The translations under genes and the position numbers were made by a program. The notes beneath the pieces were generated by a model that was not told the DNA's origin, searched no databases, and saw only the letters and a list, made by a program, of their open reading frames with translations. From Pseudomonadota bacterium (GTDB taxonomy: Bacteria; Pseudomonadota; Gammaproteobacteria; Burkholderiales; Rhodocyclaceae): a DNA stretch of 64,000 nucleotides. The stretch covers positions 1-64,000 of the forward strand of contig JAGTRT010000002.1 in the NCBI GenBank assembly GCA_018261895.1. The letters run 5' to 3'. Below are positions 44,982-53,893 of the stretch, piece by piece; within the stretch, counting starts at the first letter, position 1, and each line of letters opens with the position of its first letter.

Positions 44982-45376
44982 AGTTCGATTTCGGTGACGT
45001 TACGGCCGTCAATGCGACGATGCTCGCATCGCGTGCATAGTCCGCGGATCAGGTTGATGCCCAAACCGCCGACTTTGACGGTCAACGCCGTTTTTTGCCC
45101 AAAAACGAAAAGATCGAACGGCGGCGCGTCGTCCGCGTAGCGCAGGTGCGAGGTGTTTTTATCGCGCCCAAGCGTGAGAAAAACAGGATGCTCGCTGTCG
45201 CCCCGATGACCGTGGGCGATGGTGTTGGTGAAGAGCTCCTCGACCACCAGTTGCAGACGCAGCGAATCCTCGGCCGGGATGCCGAGGCCGGCCGCCTGGT
45301 CCGCGATGCTGGAAAGCAGCCCGGGAAGCTCGGAAAAGCGCGCGCAGACGGAAATCTCCGTAGAATATGCGGTCAT
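44978..45376 (-). CDS. RsbW/SpoIIAB-like anti-sigma factor kinase
   Basis: 132 residues from ATG 45376, a lone HATPase domain: N-box VVEELFTNTIAHGH, G1-like ADDAPPFD and G2-like GGLGINLIRGL. Such proteins bind a sigma factor or other target and phosphorylate a STAS antagonist. A SpoIIE-type phosphatase and a STAS protein are encoded nearby. Residues FVFGQKTALTVK between the G1 and G2 boxes come from a dispersed repeat. Confidence 0.87.
   Translation of the reverse strand: MTAYSTEISVCARFSELPGLLSSIADQAAGLGIPAEDSLRLQLVVEELFTNTIAHGHRGDSEHPVFLTLGRDKNTSHLRYADDAPPFDLFVFGQKTALTVKVGGLGINLIRGLCTRCEHRRIDGRNVTEIEL
45073..45109 (-). repeat. dispersed ~38-bp repeat, copy 10 (inside the RsbW-like gene)
   Basis: Reverse orientation on the plus strand: CTTTGACGGTCAACG, then a degenerate CGTTTTTTGCCCAAAAACGAAAA. 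Sense to the gene, in the same reading frame as the other sense copies. Confidence 0.72.
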
Positions 45377-45397
45377 CGTTTTACATTGGTTTTCTTC

Positions 45398-45856
45398 ATG
45401 ATTAAAGCACATTGGGGCGCGCTTTGTGCGCTGCTGGCGCTGATTTGGGCATCGCCCGGCCTGGCTGGCGAAGTGGCGGGCATGATAAAGGTCGCCAAGG
45501 GCGCGGTCAGCATCGAACGTGCCGGGAAGAAGCTGCCGGCCGGCGTCGGTAGCGAGGTCGAGGTGGCGGACCGGGTGCGCACCGGTCAGGATGCCTCGGT
45601 CGGCATTACCCTGCGCGACAACACTTTGCTCTCGGCAGGCCCCCATTCGCTGATCGTCATCGAGAAGTTCGCTTTCGACAACACCACGCAGGACGGCGCC
45701 ATGTCGATCCGTATCCGCAAAGGTACGCTGTCCGTGGCCAGCGGCAAGATTGCCAAACGAACGCCGGCATCGGTCGATTTCCATACGCCCACCTCGGTGC
45801 TCGGCGTGCGCGGCACCGAATTCGTCATCGAAGTCGATGGAGATGGCGATGAATAA
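45398..45856 (+). CDS. exported FecR-domain protein
   Basis: 152 residues: signal peptide (ALCALLALIWASPGLAG), then a FecR domain (GAVSIERAGKKLPAGVG, DRVRTGQDASVGITL, TPTSVLGVRGTEFVIEVD). No cytoplasmic anchor, so it is a periplasmic version and not the sigma-regulator FecR. It is divergent from the RsbW-like gene, with 21 bases between the starts, and overlaps the OmpA-like lipoprotein gene. Confidence 0.88.
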   Translation: MIKAHWGALCALLALIWASPGLAGEVAGMIKVAKGAVSIERAGKKLPAGVGSEVEVADRVRTGQDASVGITLRDNTLLSAGPHSLIVIEKFAFDNTTQDGAMSIRIRKGTLSVASGKIAKRTPASVDFHTPTSVLGVRGTEFVIEVDGDGDE

Positions 45857-46433
45857 GGTGACGCTCTCCCTCGTGATCGGCACGCTCCTGCTGGCGGGGT
45901 GCGCCAGCGAGCGCATCGTGTTGCTGCCGTCGGCGGATGGCCGGCAAAGCGCGGTGGTCGTCCGCGATGCGGCGGGCGAAACGGTGCTCGACCAGCCCTA
46001 TGCCGGCGTCACGCGGCGCCTGGGCACGAATACGGCTTATCGGTCATCGGCCGACGAGGTCAATGAACGCTTCGGCACGACACTGGCCGCACTGCCGCCA
46101 CGGCCGACGAGCTATGTCCTGTATTTCGAGGTGGGCGGCAATGTGCTGACCCCCGAATCGCAGGCCGCCCTGGCGACAATCCGCAAGGAAATCGCCGAGC
46201 GACCGGCCTCCGAAGTCCGCGTCATCGGCCATACGGACCGCGTCGGCAGCGTCGAGACGAACGACCGATTGTCATTGCAGCGGGCCGAAAGCGTGCGTGA
46301 TCTGCTGGTTGAATCCGGCGTTCCTGCCAACAAGCTGGAAGCAGTCGGGCGCGGCGAGCGCGATCCCCTGGTGCCGACCGCCGACGAGGTCGATGAACCG
46401 AAGAACCGGCGCGTTGAAATCAGCGTTCGCTGA
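45849..46433 (+). CDS. OmpA-domain lipoprotein
   Basis: 194 residues from ATG 45849 (in-frame ATGs at 45837 and 45843 are possible); GGAG lies 6 bases upstream. Lipobox LLLAGC, then a linker and a C-terminal OmpA peptidoglycan-binding domain (YFEVGGNVLTPES, VIGHTDRVGS, NRRVEISVR). The start is inside the FecR gene, implying coupled translation. Converges on and overlaps the end of the CHASE2 phosphatase gene by 14 bases. Confidence 0.9.
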   Translation: MNKVTLSLVIGTLLLAGCASERIVLLPSADGRQSAVVVRDAAGETVLDQPYAGVTRRLGTNTAYRSSADEVNERFGTTLAALPPRPTSYVLYFEVGGNVLTPESQAALATIRKEIAERPASEVRVIGHTDRVGSVETNDRLSLQRAESVRDLLVESGVPANKLEAVGRGERDPLVPTADEVDEPKNRRVEISVR

Positions 46434-48546
46434 TTTTTTCGCCGTGCCACTCGAAAAGCAGCACGGTCAGGTCGTCAGCCGGCGCCTGGCCGGCTTCGAA
46501 AGCGCGAACCGCGTCGCGTAGCGCCGCAACGGCCTGTTGTGGCGCGGCCTTGATGGAAGCCTGGAGCGTCGCCTGCAGCCGCGAAATGCCAAAAAGCTCG
46601 CGGCCGTTGCTGGCTTCCGTTACGCCATCGGTGAACAGGCACAGGCGGTCGCCCGGAAGCAATTGCATGTTGCCCGTTTCGTAGGGAAAGTCGCCCGCTG
46701 CACAGAGGGGCGGGCCGCCGATCGCATCGGTGTCGAGGCGCGACACTTGGCCGTCACGCAGGAGGAGGGGCGCATCGTGGCCGGCGCAGACGTATTCCAG
46801 TCGCCCCGATGCCAGGTCGAGTACAGTGATGAAGGCCGTGACGAACAGCGACTCGGCATTCTGCCGACTGAGTTCCTGTTCCAGTTCGCGGACGGCATTG
46901 GCCAGGTCGGGCTGGCGCCGCGCCAGCATGCCGGTCAGCGTGATCGACATGGCCATGAACAGACTGGCCGGTACGCCTTTGCCGGCCACGTCGCCGATGG
47001 CCAGGCAGAGGCGCTGCCCGTCGAGCAGGAAGCAGTCATAGTAGTCGCCGCCAACGGTTTGGGCGGGCTCGAGGAGGGCAGCGACGGAAAAACGCGTTTC
47101 GCCGGTAAAACGTCGGGCCGGCTCGGGCAGCAGCCCCATCTGGATGCGGCGGGCGGCGTTGAGTTCGCCCTGGGCCCTGGCCTGTTCTTCCCGGCTGTTT
47201 TGCAGCGCGAGTTCGGCCATTCGGCGCTGGCGGTCGGCGGCGATCAGGGTGTTGGCAAGGAGCAGGATGAAGACCGGCGTCAGCAGCAAAACCGGCGTCA
47301 GTCCGTCGTACAGCCAGAGGCCCTTGGCGAAGGCCAGGTAGCCGGTGGAAACCAGTTGCAGGCCCAGGACCACGAAGGTAGCCAGCGCGTAGCGCGGCGG
47401 CAGCGCCGGGATCGTGGCGATGAGCAGGAGGCCGGCCAGCAGCAGCGCCGCCATTTCCAGCAGTGGCATCCATGCCGGCCGCCGTAGCGCATTGCCGCCG
47501 AGCAGGCTTTCGATGACCTGGGCGTGGATGTCGATGCCCGGCAGGCTGTCACCGAGCGGCGTGACGATGCGGTCCTGCAGGCCCGTGCTGTTGAAGCCGA
47601 CGATGACGAATCGGCCCTTGAACATCTCGGGCGGATGCACGCCGGCCAGCACGTCGGCCGCGGAAAGGTAATAGTTCGAGCTGGCCTGGCCGAAATGCAG
47701 GAGCAGGGCGCCGTTCGGCCCGGTGGGCAGGCGATAGTCGCCAATCCGGATGCCGGTCATGCCGTGGGCGTCGCTGTCGACGGCCACGGCGCCATCGCCG
47801 AGCGCCAGGCGAACCATTTCGAGGGGAAGCGAAAGGAAGGGCAACTGGTTGATGTAGGCCAGCGTGGGCACGCTGCGCAGGACGCCGCGCTCGGGTTCGG
47901 CCTGCGTCAGCCCCGGGCTGCCATTGATCAGTCCCTCGCCGGCGGCGGCCTTTTCGAGCAAGGGCCGGCTGGCCAGGGCGCCGACATATTGCGGGAGGCG
48001 GTTTTCCAGCCCCTGGCTGCCCTGAAAAGCGGGCAGCGGACGCGCCGGCTGTACCGAACCCGGCAAGGCCTTGCTCAGGCCGATGACCGCGAGGGCGGTT
48101 GGCTGGGCGGCAAGCGTGCGGGCCAGCAGGCGGTCGGGGTCAGGCAGCGATGCGACGGTGTCGGGCGACAGATTCGGCAGGCGCGAGGAAAGAAGCTCGG
48201 GGCTGTAGCGGTCGGCCTCGGCAAAGACGATGTCGATGCCCAGCGCGAGCGGGTTTCCCGCCTGAATCCGGGTGATCAGTCGGGCCAGGAGGTCGCGCGG
48301 CCAGGGCCATTGCCCGTGCGCGACGAGGCTCTGGCTGTCGATGCCGACGACGATGACCGGTTCGCTGTCGCGGGCGCGCGGCATGTGTCGCTGGTATTGG
48401 TCGAACAGCGTCTCGCGGACGCTGAGCAGCGGGGTACGCTCGATGCCATGCAGGAGCATCAGGGCGGCGAGCAGGAGGATCAGGGGCAGCACCCGGCCGC
48501 GTCCGGCACGGATGGCCGCGGAGAGCAGACCGGCCAGGCGTTTCAC
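46420..48546 (-). CDS. CHASE2-domain SpoIIE-type protein phosphatase
   Basis: 708 residues: membrane helix (about 18-35), periplasmic CHASE2 sensor (about 40-335), three membrane helices (about 350-430), a short coiled coil, then a PP2C/SpoIIE domain with metal motifs GGDYYDCFLL, AIGDVAGKGVPASLF and LFTDGVTEA. Expected to dephosphorylate the phospho-STAS antagonist in response to an envelope signal. It overlaps the MBL-fold gene by 4 bases. Confidence 0.9.
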   Translation of the reverse strand: MKRLAGLLSAAIRAGRGRVLPLILLLAALMLLHGIERTPLLSVRETLFDQYQRHMPRARDSEPVIVVGIDSQSLVAHGQWPWPRDLLARLITRIQAGNPLALGIDIVFAEADRYSPELLSSRLPNLSPDTVASLPDPDRLLARTLAAQPTALAVIGLSKALPGSVQPARPLPAFQGSQGLENRLPQYVGALASRPLLEKAAAGEGLINGSPGLTQAEPERGVLRSVPTLAYINQLPFLSLPLEMVRLALGDGAVAVDSDAHGMTGIRIGDYRLPTGPNGALLLHFGQASSNYYLSAADVLAGVHPPEMFKGRFVIVGFNSTGLQDRIVTPLGDSLPGIDIHAQVIESLLGGNALRRPAWMPLLEMAALLLAGLLLIATIPALPPRYALATFVVLGLQLVSTGYLAFAKGLWLYDGLTPVLLLTPVFILLLANTLIAADRQRRMAELALQNSREEQARAQGELNAARRIQMGLLPEPARRFTGETRFSVAALLEPAQTVGGDYYDCFLLDGQRLCLAIGDVAGKGVPASLFMAMSITLTGMLARRQPDLANAVRELEQELSRQNAESLFVTAFITVLDLASGRLEYVCAGHDAPLLLRDGQVSRLDTDAIGGPPLCAAGDFPYETGNMQLLPGDRLCLFTDGVTEASNGRELFGISRLQATLQASIKAAPQQAVAALRDAVRAFEAGQAPADDLTVLLFEWHGEKISER

Positions 48547-49505
48547 AGGTCGATGGTCAGGCCGTCGTAGGCGGAAAGGATCTCGAGCGGTGCCCGGCTG
48601 CCCCGGGTGATCTGCTCAAGCCGCCGGGTTTCCGCGACCATACGGGCCAGTTGCTGGTCGTCATGGACCGGCTCGTGATGGAACAGCGCCAGCCGTTTGG
48701 CTGCCGCCGCCTGGCAAAGCTCGACGGCCACGATATTGCTCGAATGCCCCCAGTCGGCCTTGACCGAGACGGCCTCGGCCAGCGAATACATCGCATCGAA
48801 GATCACCAGGTCGGCCTTGCGGAAGAAATGGCTGATGGCGTCGTGTTCGGCCGGGTCGTCGAGCCTGTGTTCGGAATCGGTGGAATAGACGACCGTCCGA
48901 TCGACGCTTTCGAAACGGTAACCGTAGGAATCGCCGGCATGCATTTGGCGTTTGGGCGTGACGTTGATGCCGGAAATGTAGTGGGCTTCGTCCGGCGTCA
49001 TGATGTCGAATTCGATCTTGGCACCGGCCTGCGCATAATCGACCGGGAAGCAGGGCGATTGCATCTGCAGGCGGACGGCGCGTTCGAGGTCCGCGTGGCA
49101 GCCGTGGATGACGATCCGGTTGCCGGGGATGTACATGGGCGCGAAATACGGAAAGCCCATGAGGTGGTCCCAGTGCAGGTGGGAGATGAAGATTTGGTAG
49201 GTCTGCGGATGGGGGATGCCGAAACGGGCGATCTTGGCTTGCCCCAGGGGCCGGGCGCCGCTGCCCATGTCGCAGATGAAATGACTGTCGCGATCGGCAA
49301 CGATCTCGACGCACGAGGAATTGCCGCCAAAGGTGCCGGCGACGGTGAAGGGCAGCTTGTCGACGAAGTCCTCGAGGGCCAGGCGGGTCTTGAAGCTCTT
49401 GCCGTTGGCTGCGGTCAGGGCGGCGATGATTTTTTCCCGGATGTCGCGGTGGGTCAGGGAAACCGGCAGCGAACCGCGGGTTCCCCAGAAAACGACTTGC
49501 TTCAT
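48543..49505 (-). CDS. metallo-beta-lactamase-fold hydrolase
   Basis: 320 residues with VVFWGTRGSLPVSL at the start, the metal motif HLHWDHLMGFPYF, and later Asp and His ligands (YSTDSEH, DWGHSSN). This subclass resembles cyclic-nucleotide phosphodiesterase or RNase Z-like proteins; the substrate is unknown. It lies between, and overlaps by 4 bases, a STAS gene and a SpoIIE phosphatase gene, so it appears to be part of the signalling module. Confidence 0.85.
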   Translation of the reverse strand: MKQVVFWGTRGSLPVSLTHRDIREKIIAALTAANGKSFKTRLALEDFVDKLPFTVAGTFGGNSSCVEIVADRDSHFICDMGSGARPLGQAKIARFGIPHPQTYQIFISHLHWDHLMGFPYFAPMYIPGNRIVIHGCHADLERAVRLQMQSPCFPVDYAQAGAKIEFDIMTPDEAHYISGINVTPKRQMHAGDSYGYRFESVDRTVVYSTDSEHRLDDPAEHDAISHFFRKADLVIFDAMYSLAEAVSVKADWGHSSNIVAVELCQAAAAKRLALFHHEPVHDDQQLARMVAETRRLEQITRGSRAPLEILSAYDGLTIDL

Positions 49506-49852
49506 GCGCCGAGCACCTTGCAGGCAGTATCGACGCTGACGTAACAGGGAACGATCAGGTTGAAGCGACTGATGGCGAAGACTTCCTGGACGAGCGGCTG
49601 GAGCGCGGCGATGGCGAAGATGCCCTGCTGGGCCTTGGCGCGGCGCGAAGCCATCATGAGCACGCGCAGTCCGGCACTGCTGATGTAGTCGACACCGGCG
49701 AAATCGAGCAGGACCGGTGGTTCGCCCTGAACGCAGCGATCGAGCAGGGGTTCGAGGCTATTTGTGAACTCTTCGCTGGCGGTGTGGTCTATGCGGCCAC
49801 TGACGGAAACAATCAGTACACCGGCCTGTTCGCGGGTGGGAAGATTCATCAT
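49502..49852 (-). CDS. STAS-domain anti-sigma factor antagonist
   Basis: About 116 residues (ATG 49852 or 49849). STAS fold with the phosphorylation motif [11 protein letters not shown], where the first or second Ser would be the kinase target. First gene of the minus-strand STAS-MBL-CHASE2 phosphatase operon; the cognate kinase is probably the RsbW-like protein 4 kb away. Confidence 0.9.
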   Translation of the reverse strand: MMNLPTREQAGVLIVSVSGRIDHTASEEFTNSLEPLLDRCVQGEPPVLLDFAGVDYISSAGLRVLMMASRRAKAQQGIFAIAALQPLVQEVFAISRFNLIVPCYVSVDTACKVLGA

Positions 49853-49923
49853 CGTGCAGGGAAGGGATGTGGGACAAAAAGTCAGTATGCCATGGCCCCG
49901 GACGCACTCAGGTAAAATATTGC

Positions 49924-52098
49924 ATGGAATCAAATCAGCAAAACGTACGCCCGCTCTTCGGTTATCGCAAATTCTGGGCCCATCGTTTCGGCCCGGCACC
50001 TTTCCTGCCCATGTCCCGCGCCGAGATGGACACGCTGGGCTGGGATTCGTGCGACATCATTCTTGTCACCGGCGACGCCTACATCGACCATCCGAGTTTC
50101 GGCATGGCGCTGGTCGGGCGACTGCTCGAGGCGCAGGGCTTCCGCGTCGGCATCATCTGCCAGCCGGACTGGAATTCGGCCACCGATTTCCGGAAACTGG
50201 GCAAGCCGAATCTCTTTTTCGGCGTCACAGCCGGCAACATGGACTCGATGGTCAATCGCTACACGGCCGACCGCAAGATCCGCTCCGACGATGCCTATAC
50301 ACCCAACGGTGAACCGAACAAGCGGCCGGATCATGCCGTGACGGTCTATGCCCAGCGTTGTCGCGAGGCCTTCCAGGGCTGCAACGTCGTGATCGGCTCG
50401 ATCGAGGCCAGCCTGCGCCGCATCGCCCATTACGATTACTGGTCGGACAAGGTGCGGCGTTCCGTGCTGCCCGATTCCAAGGCCGACCTGCTGGTCTTCG
50501 GCAATGCCGAGCGGGCGATCGTCGAACTGGCCCACCGCCTGGCCAGGGGCGAGAAGATCAGCGACATCCGCGACCTGCGCGGTACGGCCTTCATGGTGCC
50601 GCGCGGCTGGCTGCCTTCCGGCGAATGGGAGGCCATGGACTCGACTTCGGTCGATACACCGGGGCCGCTGGTCAAACACGCCGATCCCTACGCCATGGAA
50701 GGGGATTTCAAAAATGAGCAAAATTCCCGGTTGACCGTTGAAGAGGGCGGCACGCAGCCGATCCGCATCGTTTCACGGGCCGAACGCCTGGCGGCGCGCC
50801 AGGACAGGCGAGCCCATACCGTCGTTCGCCTGCCGTCCTACGAGCAGGTCAAGGACGACCCGGTGCTCTACGCGCATGCCTCGCGCACCTTCCACCTTGA
50901 ATCGAACCCCGGCAATGCCCGGGCGCTGGTGCAGGGTCATGGCGAGCGCGACGTCTGGCTCAATCCTCCGCCGATTCCGCTGACCACCGAAGAACTCGAC
51001 GCCGTCTACGAATTGCCCTACGCCCGGCGTCCGCATCCGGCCTACGGCGACGCCAAGATTCCGGCCTGGGAAATGATCCGTTTCTCGGTCAACATCATGC
51101 GCGGCTGCTTTGGCGGCTGTACCTTCTGTTCGATCACCGAGCACGAAGGGCGCATCATCCAGAGCCGTTCCGAAGACTCGGTGATCCGCGAAATCGAGGA
51201 AATGCGCGACAAGACGCCGGGTTTCACCGGCATCGTGTCCGACCTCGGCGGTCCGACCGCCAACATGTTCCACCTCAAGTGCAAGGACGAGAAGATCGAG
51301 TCCGCCTGCCGCCGACTGTCCTGCGTCTATCCGGACATCTGCGAGAACATGAACACCGATCACAGCAAGCTCATTTCGCTGTACCGCAAGGCGCGCACGA
51401 TCAAGGGCGTCAAGAAGGTCTTCATCGGCTCCGGCCTGCGTTACGACCTCGCCGTGCGCTCACCGGAATACATAAAGGAGCTGGTCACCCACCACGTTGG
51501 CGGCTACCTGAAGATCGCCCCGGAACACACCGAGGAACGGCCGCTGTCCAAGATGATGAAGCCGGGCATCGGCTCCTACGACCGCTTCAAGCAACTCTTC
51601 GACCGCTTCTCCCGCGAGGCCGGCAAGGAGCAGTACCTGATCCCGTATTTCATCGCCGCGCATCCGGGCACCGAAGACGAGGACATGCTCAACCTTGCCC
51701 TCTGGCTCAAGAAAAACAATTTCCGCCTCGACCAGGTGCAGACCTTCATTCCGACGCCGATGGCGATGGCCACCACGATGTACCACAGCGAACGCAACCC
51801 GCTGCGCAAGGTCACGCGCAGCAGCGAGCATGTCGGGACCGTGCGCAATGGCCGCCAGCGCAAGCTGCACAAGGCATTCCTGCGCTACCACGACCCGGCC
51901 AACTGGCCGCTGCTGCGCGAGGCGCTCAAGGAAATGGGCCGCGCCGACCTCATCGGCAACGGCAAGAAACAACTCATCCCCGCCTGGCAGCCCGCCGGAA
52001 CGGGAGGGGCTCCGGTTGCACCCAGCCGGAATACGCGGCGCACCGCTCCCCCAACACGCGCGGGTATGCCAAGGCAATCCCGTCCGCGGTCAAAATAA
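49924..52098 (+). CDS. ygiQ: YgiQ family radical SAM protein
   Basis: 724 residues from ATG 49924 (TAAAAT about 10 bases upstream). N-terminal YgiQ domain ([20 protein letters not shown]), radical SAM motif CFGGCTFC, and a disordered basic C-terminal tail. Function of the family is not established. A dispersed repeat is read in the linker before the SAM domain as [16 protein letters not shown]. Confidence 0.94.
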   Translation: MESNQQNVRPLFGYRKFWAHRFGPAPFLPMSRAEMDTLGWDSCDIILVTGDAYIDHPSFGMALVGRLLEAQGFRVGIICQPDWNSATDFRKLGKPNLFFGVTAGNMDSMVNRYTADRKIRSDDAYTPNGEPNKRPDHAVTVYAQRCREAFQGCNVVIGSIEASLRRIAHYDYWSDKVRRSVLPDSKADLLVFGNAERAIVELAHRLARGEKISDIRDLRGTAFMVPRGWLPSGEWEAMDSTSVDTPGPLVKHADPYAMEGDFKNEQNSRLTVEEGGTQPIRIVSRAERLAARQDRRAHTVVRLPSYEQVKDDPVLYAHASRTFHLESNPGNARALVQGHGERDVWLNPPPIPLTTEELDAVYELPYARRPHPAYGDAKIPAWEMIRFSVNIMRGCFGGCTFCSITEHEGRIIQSRSEDSVIREIEEMRDKTPGFTGIVSDLGGPTANMFHLKCKDEKIESACRRLSCVYPDICENMNTDHSKLISLYRKARTIKGVKKVFIGSGLRYDLAVRSPEYIKELVTHHVGGYLKIAPEHTEERPLSKMMKPGIGSYDRFKQLFDRFSREAGKEQYLIPYFIAAHPGTEDEDMLNLALWLKKNNFRLDQVQTFIPTPMAMATTMYHSERNPLRKVTRSSEHVGTVRNGRQRKLHKAFLRYHDPANWPLLREALKEMGRADLIGNGKKQLIPAWQPAGTGGAPVAPSRNTRRTAPPTRAGMPRQSRPRSK
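50704..50742 (+). repeat. dispersed ~38-bp repeat, copy 11 (inside ygiQ)
   Basis: Forward copy, sense to the gene: GATTTCAAAAATGAGCAAAA then TTCCCGGTTGACCGTTGAAG. The core is degenerate and the arm intact. Confidence 0.75.
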
Positions 52099-52112
52099 GC
52101 GCTCATGCCGGT

Positions 52113-52141
52113 TTGACGGGGCACGGGGAAGTGACGATACT
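52113..52141 (+). promoter_or_regulatory. sigma70-like promoter of the diguanylate cyclase gene
   Basis: TTGACG at 52113-52118 and GATACT at 52136-52141 with 17-base spacing, in the 157-base gap after ygiQ. The rest of the gap shows no gene. Confidence 0.4.
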
Positions 52142-52255
52142 TTAATAAGGTGTCGTATTTCCCGTCGCTTCGATGACCCCCGGCCTGTCGTGCTGGTTGC
52201 TTGGGCGTCGATGCTGGCCGGGGTGCGACCTTTGCCTTTGGGGGCTGGAGCTGGG

Positions 52256-53401
52256 ATGTACAGAAGAAGAGAACATGAGCGGGGGACAGGGCACGGACGA
52301 CGGGTAACCGACCGGCGGCCGGTCTTCGGCCATCAACTCGATCTTTCCCTGTTCGACGGTACGCCGCATCGCCTGTCGTGGGAGGATCAGCGCACCCAGT
52401 ACTGGACACGCCTCCTGTTCTGCGCCCTGGCGCTGATGTATTTCAATTTTGGCGGGGATGCCCAGGTACGCGCCTGGGCCAGCCTGCCGATCGTCAACGT
52501 GGTGATGACGATCTATGGCATGGAAATCCTGTTTTTCATGTGGCACGCCACCCGCGTGCCGCATGCGCCGTGGCGCCAGCGACTGACCATGTGGGTCGAT
52601 ATCGCGGCGGCTTCGTTCGCTGCGCTGGCCGACTCGACATTGAGCTCCCCGGGATTCCTGGTCTTCCTCATGGTCATTCTGGGCAACGGCATGCGCTACG
52701 GGCTACGGCTGTTCGGCGAGGCCGTTATCGGCAGCCTTGGTGCGGCGATCCTGATCGTCTGGCTGCGCCTGCCCGATTACCTCGCCATATTCTCAGTCAG
52801 CGCCATCTTTTTCCTCGTCTTTTTTGCCATCGTCGTCCTCTATTCGTACTCGCTGACGGCACGCATCGAGCGGGCGCGGCAGAAGCTGTCGCACGAGAGG
52901 AATGTCGATGCCCTGACCGGCATGCTCAATCGACGGGCCTTGCACGAGCGGGCATCGCAGCTCTTTCAGTCGCCAGGCGAGCATGGTGGCGAAATTGTCG
53001 TGCTCTTTGCCGACCTGGACGGTTTCAAGAACGTCAATGACACCCATGGCCATCACGTTGGCGACCGGGTGTTGATGGCCGTGGCCGAGCGCATCCTGGA
53101 CAGCGTCCGCGACATCGATCTGGTTGCCCGCTATGGCGGAGACGAGTTTTTGCTCGTCCTGCCCCGCACCTCCAGGGTCGGCGGGGAAATTGTCGCCCAG
53201 CGGGTACGGCAGCAGATCAACGACTGGGCAAAGCAAAACAAGATCGACTTCAACGTGTCGATCGGTGTCGGCAACTATCCCGATCACGGCCGTGATCTGG
53301 AATCGGTCATCGCCTCGGTCGACAAGGCCATGTACCGAAGCAAGGCCGAGCAGGGGCGAGGCGGCATCCTGCATGCCGAGACGCCGGCCCAGGCGGCATG
53401 A
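52256..53401 (+). CDS. membrane diguanylate cyclase (GGDEF)
   Basis: 381 residues from ATG 52256, with GGAG 5 bases upstream; earlier in-frame ATG at 52211 is possible. About six membrane helices at residues 45-205, then a GGDEF domain with intact RYGGDEF and the RxxD inhibitory site RDID five residues before it, so it should make c-di-GMP and be product-inhibited. A partial repeat (52440-52453) lies in its first membrane region. Confidence 0.9.
   Translation: MYRRREHERGTGHGRRVTDRRPVFGHQLDLSLFDGTPHRLSWEDQRTQYWTRLLFCALALMYFNFGGDAQVRAWASLPIVNVVMTIYGMEILFFMWHATRVPHAPWRQRLTMWVDIAAASFAALADSTLSSPGFLVFLMVILGNGMRYGLRLFGEAVIGSLGAAILIVWLRLPDYLAIFSVSAIFFLVFFAIVVLYSYSLTARIERARQKLSHERNVDALTGMLNRRALHERASQLFQSPGEHGGEIVVLFADLDGFKNVNDTHGHHVGDRVLMAVAERILDSVRDIDLVARYGGDEFLLVLPRTSRVGGEIVAQRVRQQINDWAKQNKIDFNVSIGVGNYPDHGRDLESVIASVDKAMYRSKAEQGRGGILHAETPAQAA
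52440..52453 (+). repeat. possible partial copy of the dispersed repeat
   Basis: ATTTCAATTTTGGC matches the first 14 bases of the left arm and core exactly, then similarity stops. It could be chance. Confidence 0.3.
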
Positions 53402-53480
53402 AACTGCGCTGAAGGCTCGGCAATCCTCCCTGTCTCCATTAAACTTGCCGGCTTCATAACGTTTTACCAAGAGTGCATTC

Positions 53481-53879
53481 ATGACTGAACAGGTTCAAAC
53501 GTCTTCGACATACGAAAAAATTGGCGGCGAAGCTACTGTAGACAAGCTCACCGCGCGGTTTTACGAGTTGATGGACACCCTTCCGCACTTTGCCGAATTG
53601 CGTGCCATGCACCCGGCAGACTTGTCCGGCTCCCGCAAGAAGCTGTTCATGTTCCTGTCCGGCTGGTTTGGCGGCCCGGACCTGTTCGTCGAGAATTTTG
53701 GCCACCCACGGCTTCGCGCCCGCCACATGCCGTTCGCCATTGGCACCAAGGAACGCGATCAGTGGGTCGCCTGCATGGTATTGGCCATGGAAGACGTCGG
53801 GATCGATGAAGACATTCGCAAGGTGCTGCTGAACAACTTCTTCAACACCGCCGATTTCATGCGCAACAAAGCCGATTGA
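53481..53879 (+). CDS. group II truncated haemoglobin
   Basis: 132-residue haem protein of the YjbI/GlbO type: YEKIGGEATVDKLTARFYEL, FLSGWFGGPDLF, the proximal-His region ARHMPFAIG and QWVACMVLAM. Likely handles oxygen or NO in the cytoplasm. Its stop overlaps the next gene when the TTG start of that gene is used. Confidence 0.93.
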   Translation: MTEQVQTSSTYEKIGGEATVDKLTARFYELMDTLPHFAELRAMHPADLSGSRKKLFMFLSGWFGGPDLFVENFGHPRLRARHMPFAIGTKERDQWVACMVLAMEDVGIDEDIRKVLLNNFFNTADFMRNKAD

Positions 53880-53893
53880 TTTCCGCGTCCGCC

